Virus record (IMG/VR): IMGVR_UViG_3300033143_002021
Span: 1 to 50,101 of that record
DNA: 50,101 bases
Strand: one strand, 5' to 3'
DNA from: a virus
The number at the start of each line of letters is the position of its first letter. The stretch's first letter is position 1. The notes beneath the pieces were generated by a model. That model searched no databases and was not told the origin of the DNA. It saw nothing but the letters and a program-made list of their open reading frames with translations. Below are positions 1 through 5,982 of the stretch, piece after piece. A program made the position numbers and the translations under genes.

Positions 1-114
1 TTTGCTCGGCTACTGCTTTGTTGTAGCCATCAATAAACAATGGCATTTCATAACTAGCTTGTTCAATTTGTTCTTTGCTTAACTCTACATCTTTCAATAT
101 AGCTTTTATGGTTT
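1..114. repeat. Terminal direct repeat, copy 1 (circular junction)
   Basis: These 114 bases are identical to the last 114 bases of the window (49988-50101). A minus-strand gene is open across the join. This marks a circular assembly, or less likely a short physical terminal repeat. The repeat-free unit is 49,987 bp. Confidence 0.97.
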
Positions 115-235
115 TGGTGATGAATTGTTTAGTTCCCCTCATTTGAGTATCAAAAGGCATAGCCTTTAAGTCATCTGTTATTTCATCAAACTCTACCTCC
201 CACTCCATCACACTATCTAGTTTGTTATTTGGCAT
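1..235 (-). CDS. Hypothetical early protein, 87 aa across the circular junction (5' part)
   Basis: The ATG is at 235 (reverse strand) and the frame is open to base 1. It continues through the circular join at 49987 to a TGA at 49959, giving 87 residues. The protein is charged and probably helical, with no recognisable family. Its start lies inside the preceding zinc-ribbon gene (217-393), so the two are translationally coupled. It belongs to the minus-strand early operon. Confidence 0.75.
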   Translation of the reverse strand, partial: MPNNKLDSVMEWEVEFDEITDDLKAMPFDTQMRGTKQFITKTIKAILKDVELSKEQIEQASYEMPLFIDGYNKAVAEQ

Positions 236-393
236 TTTGTTAAATCTATTCCTGCTTGCTCTGCATAAACTAAAAGTATCATTACATTCTTTCCACACTT
301 TGGACATCTCCAATCAGCCCTACCTTTACGAATAAGGTTTTTGAAGTCATGGTCGAAAATTTTACATTCCTTCCTTTTATCCTTTGTGTTCAT
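217..393 (-). CDS. Small zinc-ribbon protein, 58 aa
   Basis: A 58-codon frame starts at 393 with an ATGA overlap to the stop of the upstream gene (390-668). It carries a Cys-Pro-x-Cys knuckle at residues 30-33, with further cysteines at 10 and 54. This suggests a small metal-binding protein, a common kind of phage early gene. The partner pair is not canonical, so zinc binding is inferred. The start was chosen for the overlap coupling. Confidence 0.7.
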   Translation of the reverse strand: MNTKDKRKECKIFDHDFKNLIRKGRADWRCPKCGKNVMILLVYAEQAGIDLTKCQITN

Positions 394-668
394 ATGTTTT
401 TAAGGGTTTTGAGAATTTGCTTGTGAGTTTCCTTTACAACCCCAACAACACTTCTATTTTTAATTGCTGATAGGTCAATGGATATTCCCTCTATCTCCTC
501 AACCACCTTACTTCTTTCTTCTTTGAGGGCTTCTGTTTTTAATTCTAGTAATTCCTCACACAAACTTTGTGTAGTTCCCCATCCATATTCGTCTGAAAAT
601 TCAGGAGCATGTTTTTCTATTAAGTCCCAAAGCTCCTCAACCTCCGCTTTTATGTCTTTATTTGTCAT
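390..668 (-). CDS. Hypothetical coiled-coil early protein, 92 aa
   Basis: The protein is strongly charged and helical, with Glu- and Lys-rich heptad-like stretches around residues 5-25 and 40-65. No family is recognised. I chose the ATG at 668, which begins MTNKD, over the in-frame one 12 bases upstream; neither has a clear ribosome site. It is the first gene after a 219-bp gap (669-887) in which I see no gene or clear signal. Confidence 0.7.
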   Translation of the reverse strand: MTNKDIKAEVEELWDLIEKHAPEFSDEYGWGTTQSLCEELLELKTEALKEERSKVVEEIEGISIDLSAIKNRSVVGVVKETHKQILKTLKNI

Positions 669-887
669 ATATGCAATCAACTGACTACTTCAGCTTTATG
701 TATGCAATAATTTTGTTATTCTTGGGTACTTTCATATTTAAAGGTTCAAGTGGTGGGGACATTCTCGGAGTTCTGCATTGTCACCGAGTCCAGTTAGCAT
801 CCAAATTTAAGGTTGGTGTCACCCAAACTAACTTAAGGTTGACTAGCTTTCCTGTCCTCTCTTATCCCCACCCTTCAACTTTTAAAT

Positions 888-1316
888 TTACTCACTTTCA
901 GTTTCAAAATAATCTCCTTCGTATTTTCCTGAATCATCTCCTCTTTCTTCTATGTCTAGTAAATCTTTGTTTTCGTATATGTTGCCAATAATTTCATAAT
1001 CATAATATCTCCCTAACATTCTATGTTTGGTCATTTTCATTTCGGTCATTGGTATAAATTGTCCATCTTCAAATTTAACTTCTATGTTTTCTGATTTACT
1101 AAACACATCATAATCTAGCATTATCCGACATTTGAGGATATCCCCCTCATATATCTCTTTTCCGTTTTTGTCTTTTAGACCAGTGAATTGCATAAGTTGT
1201 CCATCCTCATAATATTCTGTTAATAGTTGATGGTCTTGGTCTTGAACTGAAACGATATCAAAGTAAATCATTTCTGCTAATCCAATATCCCAGGCTCTGA
1301 ATTTAATTGTTCTCAT
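888..1316 (-). CDS. YopX family protein
   Basis: 142 residues with the hallmarks of YopX (Bacillus phage SPbeta type) proteins. The N-terminus begins RTIKFRAWD, and a central block around residues 42-62 contains QFTGLKDKNGKEIYEGDIL, near-invariant in the family. The biochemical role is unknown; these proteins are frequent in early regions of phages. It overlaps the upstream nuclease gene by ATGA, so the two are co-translated. Confidence 0.93.
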   Translation of the reverse strand: MRTIKFRAWDIGLAEMIYFDIVSVQDQDHQLLTEYYEDGQLMQFTGLKDKNGKEIYEGDILKCRIMLDYDVFSKSENIEVKFEDGQFIPMTEMKMTKHRMLGRYYDYEIIGNIYENKDLLDIEERGDDSGKYEGDYFETESE

Positions 1317-2023
1317 AATTGTTTGATTAAATCCTTGTCTGTCATTTTAAGGTACTTTTCTTCAAATGGAGCATAAGCTAGATTTTTAGTCCAAGGTACT
1401 TTGGGATTAACTTCAAACTTTGGAAGGATCTGTTTTTCTTTCCAGTCTTTCATGGCTTTGTCATAGCTTTCTATTGTTTTGTTAACATCACTGGTTAATA
1501 GTCTGGTTTGGAATATATAGGTATTTACTCTCAAATCTTCGGCTGAGATGATATCTAAGGCATAGTATTCACTTTTAAGTCCCAGAGCATAGAAACAAGC
1601 CTGAAGTTTAAAGTGATAATCGACTTCTGTTTTGGTGATTCTTTTGAGTTTGGCGTTGGTTACACTTTTGACTTCATGGGGTATGTTTCCTTTCTTGAAT
1701 TGTGCTTTGTCCGATTTTAGAATAGCGTCAAGATATCCGATTGCTCCCCGATATTTAACTTCAACTTGAGTATCTACAAGGATTTTCTTCATTCTTTCAA
1801 CAAACCAATCTTCAACATCGTTTCCTCTTTTGAATTTGCCTAACAGATATGGTTCAAACTTCTTTGTAGGTATGCCAATAGACTTCATGACTTGAAATCT
1901 AAGGGGTTGATAGAGCATTGAAGCACTCAATAGACCACTTGAAGTGTGTTTGGCTTCTCTTGCTTTATTATCAGCAATTAGTTGTTTGTCGATTAAGTCT
2001 TGGTAATATGTATCAATTATCAT
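1313..2023 (-). CDS. PD-(D/E)XK superfamily nuclease (Cas4/RecB-like)
   Basis: 236 residues. The visible catalytic pattern is an Asp in GYLDAIL (D99) followed by HEVKS (E117, K119), the D...ExK signature of PD-(D/E)XK nucleases. An upstream acidic helix (GNDVEDWF, about residue 70) fits the motif I position. It probably acts as an exonuclease or single-strand nuclease in replication or recombination, alongside RecA, NinG and the SF2 helicase elsewhere. I see no Cas4-type cysteine cluster. Starts with an ATGA overlap to the zinc-finger gene 2020-2157. Confidence 0.8.
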   Translation of the reverse strand: MIIDTYYQDLIDKQLIADNKAREAKHTSSGLLSASMLYQPLRFQVMKSIGIPTKKFEPYLLGKFKRGNDVEDWFVERMKKILVDTQVEVKYRGAIGYLDAILKSDKAQFKKGNIPHEVKSVTNAKLKRITKTEVDYHFKLQACFYALGLKSEYYALDIISAEDLRVNTYIFQTRLLTSDVNKTIESYDKAMKDWKEKQILPKFEVNPKVPWTKNLAYAPFEEKYLKMTDKDLIKQL

Positions 2024-2157
2024 ATAATTTTATTACAATCGTGGCAAAATATCTCTAGTGTGTAATCTTCCCCGTCTGGCTCTTGGTGTGTGTCTAAATT
2101 AGACGATCCGCAGTAAGGGCAAATCCCGTTTTTAACTTTCTCTTGATATTCGTTCAT
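2020..2157 (-). CDS. Small zinc-finger protein, 45 aa
   Basis: A 45-residue frame with CPYC (residues 13-16) and CHDC (38-41), spaced as a two-knuckle zinc ribbon. It is coupled at both ends: its start lies inside the end of gene 2154-2312 and its stop overlaps the nuclease start. It may be a small nucleic-acid-binding or host-interaction protein; the function is unknown. Confidence 0.8.
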   Translation of the reverse strand: MNEYQEKVKNGICPYCGSSNLDTHQEPDGEDYTLEIFCHDCNKII

Positions 2158-2312
2158 AAATTGTCAATTCTGATGTTTTCTAACATAGTTTCCATTTTAA
2201 TTGCTTCCTCTTGAAGTTTGTCCCCATTATATGCTGACCATTTGCTTAAATCGTCAACATTGTCTTTCATTACTGTTATAAGTGTCTTGAGGTATTTCTG
2301 GTCAAATTCCAT
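2154..2312 (-). CDS. Hypothetical early protein, 52 aa
   Basis: A short acidic, probably helical protein without a recognised family. The start at 2312 is supported by a consensus promoter whose -10 box ends five bases before the ATG. There is no ribosome site, so translation from a leaderless transcript is likely. It heads a sub-operon reading into 2020-2157 and the nuclease. Confidence 0.75.
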   Translation of the reverse strand: MEFDQKYLKTLITVMKDNVDDLSKWSAYNGDKLQEEAIKMETMLENIRIDNL

Positions 2313-2317
2313 AATTC

Positions 2318-2347
2318 ATTATAAAACTAATCGTGTGCTTTTGTCAA
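2318..2347 (-). promoter_or_regulatory. Consensus sigma-70 promoter, leaderless
   Basis: On the minus strand: TTGACA (2347-2342), an 18-bp spacer, TATAAT (2323-2318), then five bases to the ATG at 2312. Both hexamers are perfect consensus. The -35 and spacer lie in the end of the upstream coding region (2327-2563). Confidence 0.85.
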
Positions 2348-2563
2348 GTAGTGTTTTTTATATACTGCCGGTGATATTTCCCTGATACCATATAGCGTAT
2401 TGTCTTGGAACTTAATAAAGTGGCTGGCTTTTAACTTCTTGCTTTTGAGTATCTTCTTATAAGGTAATATCTCGTATAAAATCCCTCGCCACTTATATAT
2501 ACCAAATTCCACTTGATCAACTTCGTCATTTAAAAATGTTTCCAAAACCTTTTGCCTACTCAT
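2327..2563 (-). CDS. Hypothetical early protein, 78 aa
   Basis: A basic 78-residue protein, family unknown. ATGA overlap with the stop of 2560-2709 supports the start at 2563. Its last codons overlap the -35 region of the promoter for the next gene. Confidence 0.75.
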   Translation of the reverse strand: MSRQKVLETFLNDEVDQVEFGIYKWRGILYEILPYKKILKSKKLKASHFIKFQDNTLYGIREISPAVYKKHYLTKAHD

Positions 2564-2709
2564 TGTCTACAGTAAAAACAATCTACTTTTGTTATAAGAG
2601 TTTCTTTATCGTTCTTGATTGCTTCGATCTTGGCGTATTTGTTTTGGCAATTAGGACAAGTATCAATATATTTTATGGTTTGATTTAATTCTATTGTTTT
2701 GTATTTCAT
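2560..2709 (-). CDS. Small zinc-finger protein, 49 aa
   Basis: 49 residues with CPNC (18-21) and CFYC (44-47), a compact two-knuckle zinc ribbon. The start at 2709 is preceded by an AGAAAGGA ribosome site, which is part of a hairpin-plus-ribosome-site cassette repeated three times in this operon. Function unknown; it resembles the other mini zinc proteins here only in its knuckles. Confidence 0.8.
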   Translation of the reverse strand: MKYKTIELNQTIKYIDTCPNCQNKYAKIEAIKNDKETLITKVDCFYCRQ

Positions 2710-2713
2710 ATTT

Positions 2714-2763
2714 TCCTTTCTAATTCTCAATAGGGCAGATTATAGCCTTCGATAATCTACCCT
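2714..2763 (-). promoter_or_regulatory. Intergenic hairpin plus ribosome-site cassette (copy 1)
   Basis: On the minus strand: a 12-bp stem (one G-U pair) with an 8-base loop at 2763-2732, then the box TGAGAATTAGAAAGGA (2729-2714), then the ATG at 2709. It sits directly between two genes. Same arrangement as copies 2 and 3. Confidence 0.75.
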
Positions 2764-2770
2764 GTGAAAG

Positions 2771-2944
2771 CTAGTTTGCATCTTCTCCACAATTATCACA
2801 AAACAGTTTACTTTTCTCTAAGTCAGGATCAGAAAAGTCTATCCCATTATCTGTTATTTGCCCATCTTTGCCTACTTCTACATCAACCGATTGATATACT
2901 GGACATCTCCATTTGTCATTAGACCCACAATTTTTACATTTCAT
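2771..2944 (-). CDS. Small zinc-ribbon protein, 57 aa
   Basis: CKNC near the N-terminus (residues 3-6) and CDNC near the C-terminus (50-53), with an acidic middle. The ATG at 2944 was chosen because AAAGGAGG lies just upstream; the longer frame from 2998 would run through the intergenic hairpin. Unknown function. Confidence 0.8.
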   Translation of the reverse strand: MKCKNCGSNDKWRCPVYQSVDVEVGKDGQITDNGIDFSDPDLEKSKLFCDNCGEDAN

Positions 2945-2954
2945 ATATTTATCC

Positions 2955-3000
2955 TCCTTTCTAATTCTCACCAATAGGTTCGACAACTTCAAACCCATTG
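2955..3000 (-). promoter_or_regulatory. Intergenic hairpin plus ribosome-site cassette (copy 2)
   Basis: A 9-bp stem (one G-U pair; arms 3000-2992 and 2980-2972) is followed by TGAGAATTAGAAAGGA (2970-2955) and the ribosome site of gene 2771-2944. The 16-base box is identical to copy 1, but the stem sequence differs. This suggests that the structure, not its sequence, is kept. Confidence 0.75.
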
Positions 3001-3006
3001 TGAAAA

Positions 3007-3279
3007 CTATTTTTCAATAAGTGTGTCAATCTCGCCTTGTGCTTTCTGTATCTGAAAACGATAGTCATCTTCATCTTCTGTCATCTCATACTCGGAACAA
3101 AGTAGTTTATCAATCAATCCATGAGATTTTTTCGATAAAGTGTCTTTTTCTTCGTACTCTTTGGCAACTTCATCTATCCATACTTCAACTTGTTCTTTGT
3201 CTTGCTCATTTTGCAAACTGGTTTTGCCGTATTTGCCCGACATAAATCTTTTCAGTGCCTTGTATGTTTTGTTGTTCAT
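3007..3279 (-). CDS. Hypothetical early protein, 90 aa
   Basis: Highly charged, helix-rich protein of 90 residues, family not recognised. The start at 3279 has AAAGGAG close upstream, within hairpin cassette copy 3. Confidence 0.75.
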   Translation of the reverse strand: MNNKTYKALKRFMSGKYGKTSLQNEQDKEQVEVWIDEVAKEYEEKDTLSKKSHGLIDKLLCSEYEMTEDEDDYRFQIQKAQGEIDTLIEK

Positions 3280-3283
3280 ATTC

Positions 3284-3343
3284 TCCTTTCTAATCTCCTC
3301 AAGGCTTGGGCTGTCTGACTGGGTTTAGTACCAACCCAAGCTT
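3284..3343 (-). promoter_or_regulatory. Intergenic hairpin plus ribosome-site cassette (copy 3)
   Basis: The arms AAGCTTGGG (3343-3335) and CCCAAGCCTT (3310-3301) pair with one bulged base. An alternative inner stem GGGTT/AACCC is possible. The box GAGGAGATTAGAAAGGA follows and leads to the ATG at 3279. It separates genes 3352-3825 and 3007-3279. Confidence 0.7.
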
Positions 3344-3351
3344 TCAATAGA

Positions 3352-3825
3352 TTAAATCTTTTCTATAAATTCTTTTACAAGATCAAGCTGTGAACTGCTC
3401 AATTCTGCTGTAACTTGTAGCTTGTTAAAGTCTGGTTTGTTTTCTTTTGCCACTTCTTCTAATTTTTCTGCTAGATCGTGGAAATTAGCGTCAATCAGTG
3501 TCCATTTGCATACATCAACTATTCGGCTGTCCCATTCAAAGTAATTTGTGATCGCCATAGCTATACATTCCTCTGGTGTTGGTTTGTAGTCTGGTTCAAA
3601 TCGAAAGTTACTTAATTTAACAATCTTTGCCATCAACTTCATTATTTCCTTGTTGTTATCTTGTCTGCTTGTGTCTTTGATTTCTTTATCTGGCACAATC
3701 TCAACGGGTACAAGACAAGTTCCCGATCCCTCAACAAATTTTAATATATAATGTTGTCCGTTCTTAATAGATTTATAATCTTCTAAGTGGTTGTCCCATT
3801 CTGTCTTTGTTATTTTGTGTTTCAT
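3352..3825 (-). CDS. Hypothetical early protein, 157 aa
   Basis: 157 residues, mixed alpha/beta at the N-terminus (GQHYILKF...CLVPVEIV) and helical and acidic towards the C-terminus. No family recognised. Coupled to the upstream gene by an ATGA overlap at 3822-3825. Confidence 0.8.
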   Translation of the reverse strand: MKHKITKTEWDNHLEDYKSIKNGQHYILKFVEGSGTCLVPVEIVPDKEIKDTSRQDNNKEIMKLMAKIVKLSNFRFEPDYKPTPEECIAMAITNYFEWDSRIVDVCKWTLIDANFHDLAEKLEEVAKENKPDFNKLQVTAELSSSQLDLVKEFIEKI

Positions 3826-4139
3826 AGACTTGTATATAGTCCTGTGTTTCGTTCTATTGATCCTCTCAATCCGTCAAAGTATATTCCCTTATCCTCAGAT
3901 ATTAGTTTGCTTTTATCTGTATATGTTTTTAAACTGAATGCGTTATACCAATATTCAATATCGTATGTGTCCATAGCATTTAACAGGATTTTGATTTTGT
4001 TTACTCTTTTTGAGTTCCTGCCGACTTTGAATATTACGCCATTTTCTAAAGCTATCATTGGTTTACCTTTTGCCCCGATCATATACAGGGCTTTTCCGCC
4101 GATCTGCTGTAAAATTGTGGTAGCTGTTGTTTTGTCCAT
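3822..4139 (-). CDS. Hypothetical early protein, 105 aa
   Basis: 105 residues. The middle looks like a small beta-rich module (ALYMIGAKGKPMIALENGVIF) followed by basic residues, suggesting a nucleic-acid or protein binder. No family can be named. It starts one base after the stop of the ArdC-like gene, so co-translation is likely. Confidence 0.8.
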   Translation of the reverse strand: MDKTTATTILQQIGGKALYMIGAKGKPMIALENGVIFKVGRNSKRVNKIKILLNAMDTYDIEYWYNAFSLKTYTDKSKLISEDKGIYFDGLRGSIERNTGLYTSL

Positions 4140-4140
4140 G

Positions 4141-4410
4141 TTATATTTTCTTTGTTAAATCCTTATTAAATACTACAAAATGAATGGGTCTTTGGGTTGG
4201 TTCGCCTTTCTTGTCTGTATCGTCAACAAATGTTCTTAAATGTACTCCTTTGCCTTTGGCGTTTATTAACTTGAGGTTTGCTGTTCTAGCTTGTACGAAA
4301 GTTATCCATGAGTTTGACTTGTAGTCTTGATCGTCTTTGACTGCCATTAAAATAGCTTGGTTCATTCCTTTATAATCGTTCCCCGTAGTTTGGTTATATT
4401 GTAGTTTCAT
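4141..4410 (-). CDS. ArdC-type ssDNA-binding domain protein (possible anti-restriction), stand-alone
   Basis: 89 residues matching the N-terminal domain of ArdC anti-restriction proteins as I know them: NDYKGMNQAIL (about 10-20), then SNSWITFVQA (31-40) and KGKGVHL (50-56), the family's W-x-TF-x-QA and KGxKG pattern. ArdC proteins bind single-stranded DNA and protect incoming DNA from restriction. The usual C-terminal metalloprotease-like domain (HExxH) is absent. I chose the ATG at 4410, two bases after the upstream stop, over a TTG at 4449. Second gene after the early promoter, a fitting place for a defence-evasion gene. Confidence 0.72.
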   Translation of the reverse strand: MKLQYNQTTGNDYKGMNQAILMAVKDDQDYKSNSWITFVQARTANLKLINAKGKGVHLRTFVDDTDKKGEPTQRPIHFVVFNKDLTKKI

Positions 4411-4411
4411 A

Positions 4412-4564
4412 TTAGTCAAGGTCAACAATGGTGTAATTTTCGTTTTCAATTAATGGAATTATGCTTGTGGGTTTGTCTGGGTTGTTGGTGTTGTTCTCTA
4501 TCCATTCGACTTCAACCACAACTCCGCCTTTAACTGTTATTTGTATCTTGTTGTTGTCTTTCAT
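4412..4564 (-). CDS. First gene of the early operon, hypothetical, 50 aa
   Basis: An acidic 50-residue protein, probably beta-rich (IQITVKGGVVVEVEWIE). The start at 4564 lies seven bases after a TATACT box, so the mRNA should be leaderless or nearly so. As the first gene behind the strongest-looking promoter it should be expressed immediately on infection. Function unknown. Confidence 0.75.
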   Translation of the reverse strand: MKDNNKIQITVKGGVVVEVEWIENNTNNPDKPTSIIPLIENENYTIVDLD

Positions 4565-4571
4565 TACTCTA

Positions 4572-4599
4572 AGTATAACACACGGCGTGCTATTGTCAA
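4572..4599 (-). promoter_or_regulatory. Early promoter, minus strand
   Basis: TTGACA (4599-4594), a 16-bp spacer, TATACT (4577-4572), then seven bases to the ATG at 4564. It drives the minus-strand operon that runs over the circular junction. Confidence 0.85.
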
Positions 4600-4643
4600 G
4601 TATTATTGATGACCAATTTGAGGCTAAGACCGAGCAGTTTTTG

Positions 4644-4656
4644 TGCTATACTTAAC
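4644..4656 (+). promoter_or_regulatory. Divergent plus-strand promoter, extended -10
   Basis: TGC followed by TATACT (4647-4652) is an extended -10 element. The following TTAACAT resembles the TATACTTAAA motif found before structural genes. I see no convincing -35. It should produce a roughly 60-base leader into the leader peptide and small-terminase genes. Confidence 0.65.
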
Positions 4657-4668
4657 ATATAAGAGGAT

Positions 4669-4728
4669 ATGCAAGCATTACACACAGGCACGCCAACCTC
4701 TTACACATCAAAACCTACTAACCTATGA
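4669..4728 (+). CDS. Leader peptide, 19 aa, coupled to small terminase
   Basis: AAGAGG sits two bases before an ATG that opens MQALHTGTPTSYTSKPTNL. Its TGA overlaps the ATG of the next gene (4725), a classic translational-coupling design. The ribosome site AAGAGG (4661-4666) can pair with CCTCTT (4697-4702), so the leader may switch between open and closed forms. The terminase gene itself has no ribosome site. Confidence 0.6.
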   Translation: MQALHTGTPTSYTSKPTNL

Positions 4729-5156
4729 GTTTAAAAGGAATGAAACATTCAGCCCTCACTAAGTACAAGATATCCCTTGCTAATAAAAAAGATCGAGGAG
4801 AGTTACACAATAAGATTGAAGAATATATTTCTCTGTTATCAGAAAACAGTTTTCCGTCAATCGTATCAGCCTCAATTCATGCCGATATATCAGAGCAGGC
4901 GCTGTTAAACTACGAAGCAAGAACCGAGGACGCTTCAAACATTCGTGTATTACTAGATCGAATTAGAGCGAAGCAAAAAGAGTACTTAATGGTTAATGGT
5001 CTAAACAAAAAGTCATCTTCCGCCATTGTCAAACTCTTACTGACTGCACATCATGGCATTACAGAAACACCCTCAAATCTAACTCAAAACAATATCTTTT
5101 CAATATCCCCTGAGTTACTTAATGAAGCGTTGGAATTATCCCGTAAGAAGAAGTAA
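4725..5156 (+). CDS. Probable terminase small subunit / DNA-packaging protein
   Basis: 143 helical residues. The middle (ASIHADISEQALLNYEA, about 45-61) reads as a helix-turn-helix that also begins many small terminases, and the helical C-terminus ends in LELSRKKK. Size and fold fit a small terminase that recognises phage DNA for packaging. The large subunit is 7 kb downstream, separated by the glycan cassette, so this is a moderate call. Alternative: another HTH regulator. Confidence 0.55.
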   Translation: MSLKGMKHSALTKYKISLANKKDRGELHNKIEEYISLLSENSFPSIVSASIHADISEQALLNYEARTEDASNIRVLLDRIRAKQKEYLMVNGLNKKSSSAIVKLLLTAHHGITETPSNLTQNNIFSISPELLNEALELSRKKK

Positions 5157-5237
5157 AAAACCCTTTCCAATTCTTGTATAAGTGTATAAGGATATAGTTT
5201 GATTAGTACCTGAAATGGTGAGTGGATAGTTCCTCGT

Positions 5238-5281
5238 AAAGGGTGAAATAGACTGTAAATAGACTGTAAATAGTACCCTTT
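5238..5281. terminator. Inverted repeat enclosing an 11-bp tandem repeat; possible bidirectional terminator
   Basis: AAAGGGT (5238-5244) and ACCCTTT (5275-5281) flank two copies of ATAGACTGTAA. The element lies between the converging ends of the small terminase and gene 5297-5503. The 30-base loop is long for a rho-independent terminator, so function is uncertain. Confidence 0.4.
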
Positions 5282-5296
5282 CCCTTGTAGATAGCC

Positions 5297-5503
5297 TCAC
5301 TTACACTTTCCACAATCCCTTACCTTGTGCTTAAGACAATACCTTGACTGTGTTTGATTGGTGTCTGCTTGGCGGTAAGCATTCCCCCATCTGGTGTTAC
5401 TTGCTTTACTTGCTATCTCTTTACGCCTTGAGGCTGACAAGGTCTTGGCTCGTGCCTGACCGCCTCTGCTCCCTAGTTGTTTGGCAATCTCTTTTATGTC
5501 CAT
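5297..5503 (-). CDS. Small conserved basic protein (GGQARAKTLS type)
   Basis: 68 residues. A conserved-looking core, GSRGGQARAKTLSASRRKEI (about 11-30), followed by ASNTRW, is a pattern I recall from small mobile-element and phage proteins of unknown role. The C-terminal CLKHKVRDCGKC gives three cysteines and a histidine that could hold zinc. Preceded by a leaderless-type promoter (TTGATT-17-TAACAT-6-ATG). It is isolated from the early operon and converges on the small terminase. Confidence 0.75.
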   Translation of the reverse strand: MDIKEIAKQLGSRGGQARAKTLSASRRKEIASKASNTRWGNAYRQADTNQTQSRYCLKHKVRDCGKCK

Positions 5504-5509
5504 GTATAT

Positions 5510-5538
5510 ATGTTAGCTTAGCGGTAAGCATTAATCAA
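5510..5538 (-). promoter_or_regulatory. Leaderless-type promoter, minus strand
   Basis: TTGATT (5538-5533), 17-bp spacer, TAACAT (5515-5510), then six bases to the ATG at 5503. The hexamers are weaker than in the other examples. Confidence 0.5.
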
Positions 5539-5612
5539 CCCCATCATGTTACAAGGATAATCAACTCATCAGCTCAGGGCAGGGCTGTGCAGTGAGTTGA
5601 ACGACAGGTCAT

Positions 5613-5635
5613 GGGGGGGGTAGGGTAGGGTAGGG
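5613..5635 (+). other. G-quadruplex motif (telomere-like TAGGG repeats)
   Basis: A run of eight G is followed by three TAGGG units, giving four G-tracts of at least three separated by TA. This fits the usual intramolecular G-quadruplex rule. It lies between a hairpin and the iterons. Confidence 0.8.
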
Positions 5636-5691
5636 TGCAAATAAACCAGTTGGGAGTCTCACAAGTGTCTTTGATTAGGTAAAGGGAGGGT

Positions 5692-5751
5692 GTATCCACA
5701 GCTATAGACATACTCTTAAAACATCCACAGATGTAGACACCTTCTAAAAAC
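5692..5751 (+). repeat. Two tandem 29-bp iterons with DnaA-box-like cores
   Basis: Units 5694-5722 and 5723-5751 match at 23 of 29 positions, both beginning ATCCACAG. Including the base(s) just upstream, the first core reads GTATCCACA (one mismatch from the DnaA box TTATCCACA) and the second ACATCCACA (two mismatches). The flanks are AT-rich. Candidate binding sites for host DnaA or a phage factor. Confidence 0.55.
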
Positions 5752-5793
5752 CCATTACCTCCCCTAATGTAACTAAATGAAATTAAGTATGTC

Positions 5794-5823
5794 TTGACTT
5801 ATATAAAAGCAAGGTGTTAGTAT
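5794..5823 (+). promoter_or_regulatory. Promoter for the glycan cassette, leaderless type
   Basis: TTGACT (5794-5799), 18-bp spacer, TAGTAT (5818-5823), seven bases to the ATG at 5831. It is the only clear promoter before the long run of coupled sugar genes. Confidence 0.6.
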
Positions 5824-5830
5824 TAAATTA

Positions 5831-5935
5831 ATGAATAAGGCTTATGGAGTTTTTTTATTAGTCTTTACTGTTTGTCTTATTTGGTATGCCGGGATTTTGA
5901 ACGTATTAGCTTTATTATTTATGGGAGATTTATGA
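5831..5935 (+). CDS. Small single-span membrane protein, 34 aa
   Basis: 34 residues, nearly all one hydrophobic segment (residues 6-31) with a Lys at position 3. It is the first frame of the glycan operon. Its stop overlaps the next micro-frame (ATGA). It may anchor or signal at the membrane, or serve mainly as a coupled leader. No family recognised. Confidence 0.55.
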   Translation: MNKAYGVFLLVFTVCLIWYAGILNVLALLFMGDL

Positions 5936-5982
5936 GAATAAGTATTCGAAGAATAAGACTGGAAAGGATATTCGAAGAATGA
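5932..5982 (+). CDS. Micro-ORF, 16 aa, coupling to the first glycosyltransferase
   Basis: A 16-residue Arg-rich frame with ATGA overlaps to both neighbours. It spans a direct repeat of ATTCGAAGAAT (two copies, 5943-5980), the second ending at the real start of the next gene. It may be a duplicated start region that now serves translational coupling. Whether the peptide matters is unknown. Confidence 0.4.
   Translation: MRISIRRIRLERIFEE

Larger units (their letters stand above)
5504..5830. other. 327-bp non-coding region, candidate origin or control region
   Basis: No gene is visible. Contents in order: the promoter of gene 5297-5503 (5510-5538), a 7-bp-stem hairpin CAACTCA/TGAGTTG (5562-5599), a G-quadruplex motif (5613-5635), two DnaA-box-like iterons (5692-5751), and a promoter for the next small gene (5794-5823). 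Confidence 0.6.

Noticed and set aside
1313-2023. Cas4 of a CRISPR system
   Set aside because: Only the PD-(D/E)XK core is seen. There is no cysteine cluster and there are no cas genes nearby.
2945-2998. Longer start for the zinc-ribbon gene 2771-2944
   Set aside because: It would cross the hairpin and ribosome-site cassette that serves the ATG at 2944.
5694-5751. CRISPR-like array
   Set aside because: Only two units, directly tandem with no spacer. No CRISPR array is seen in the window.
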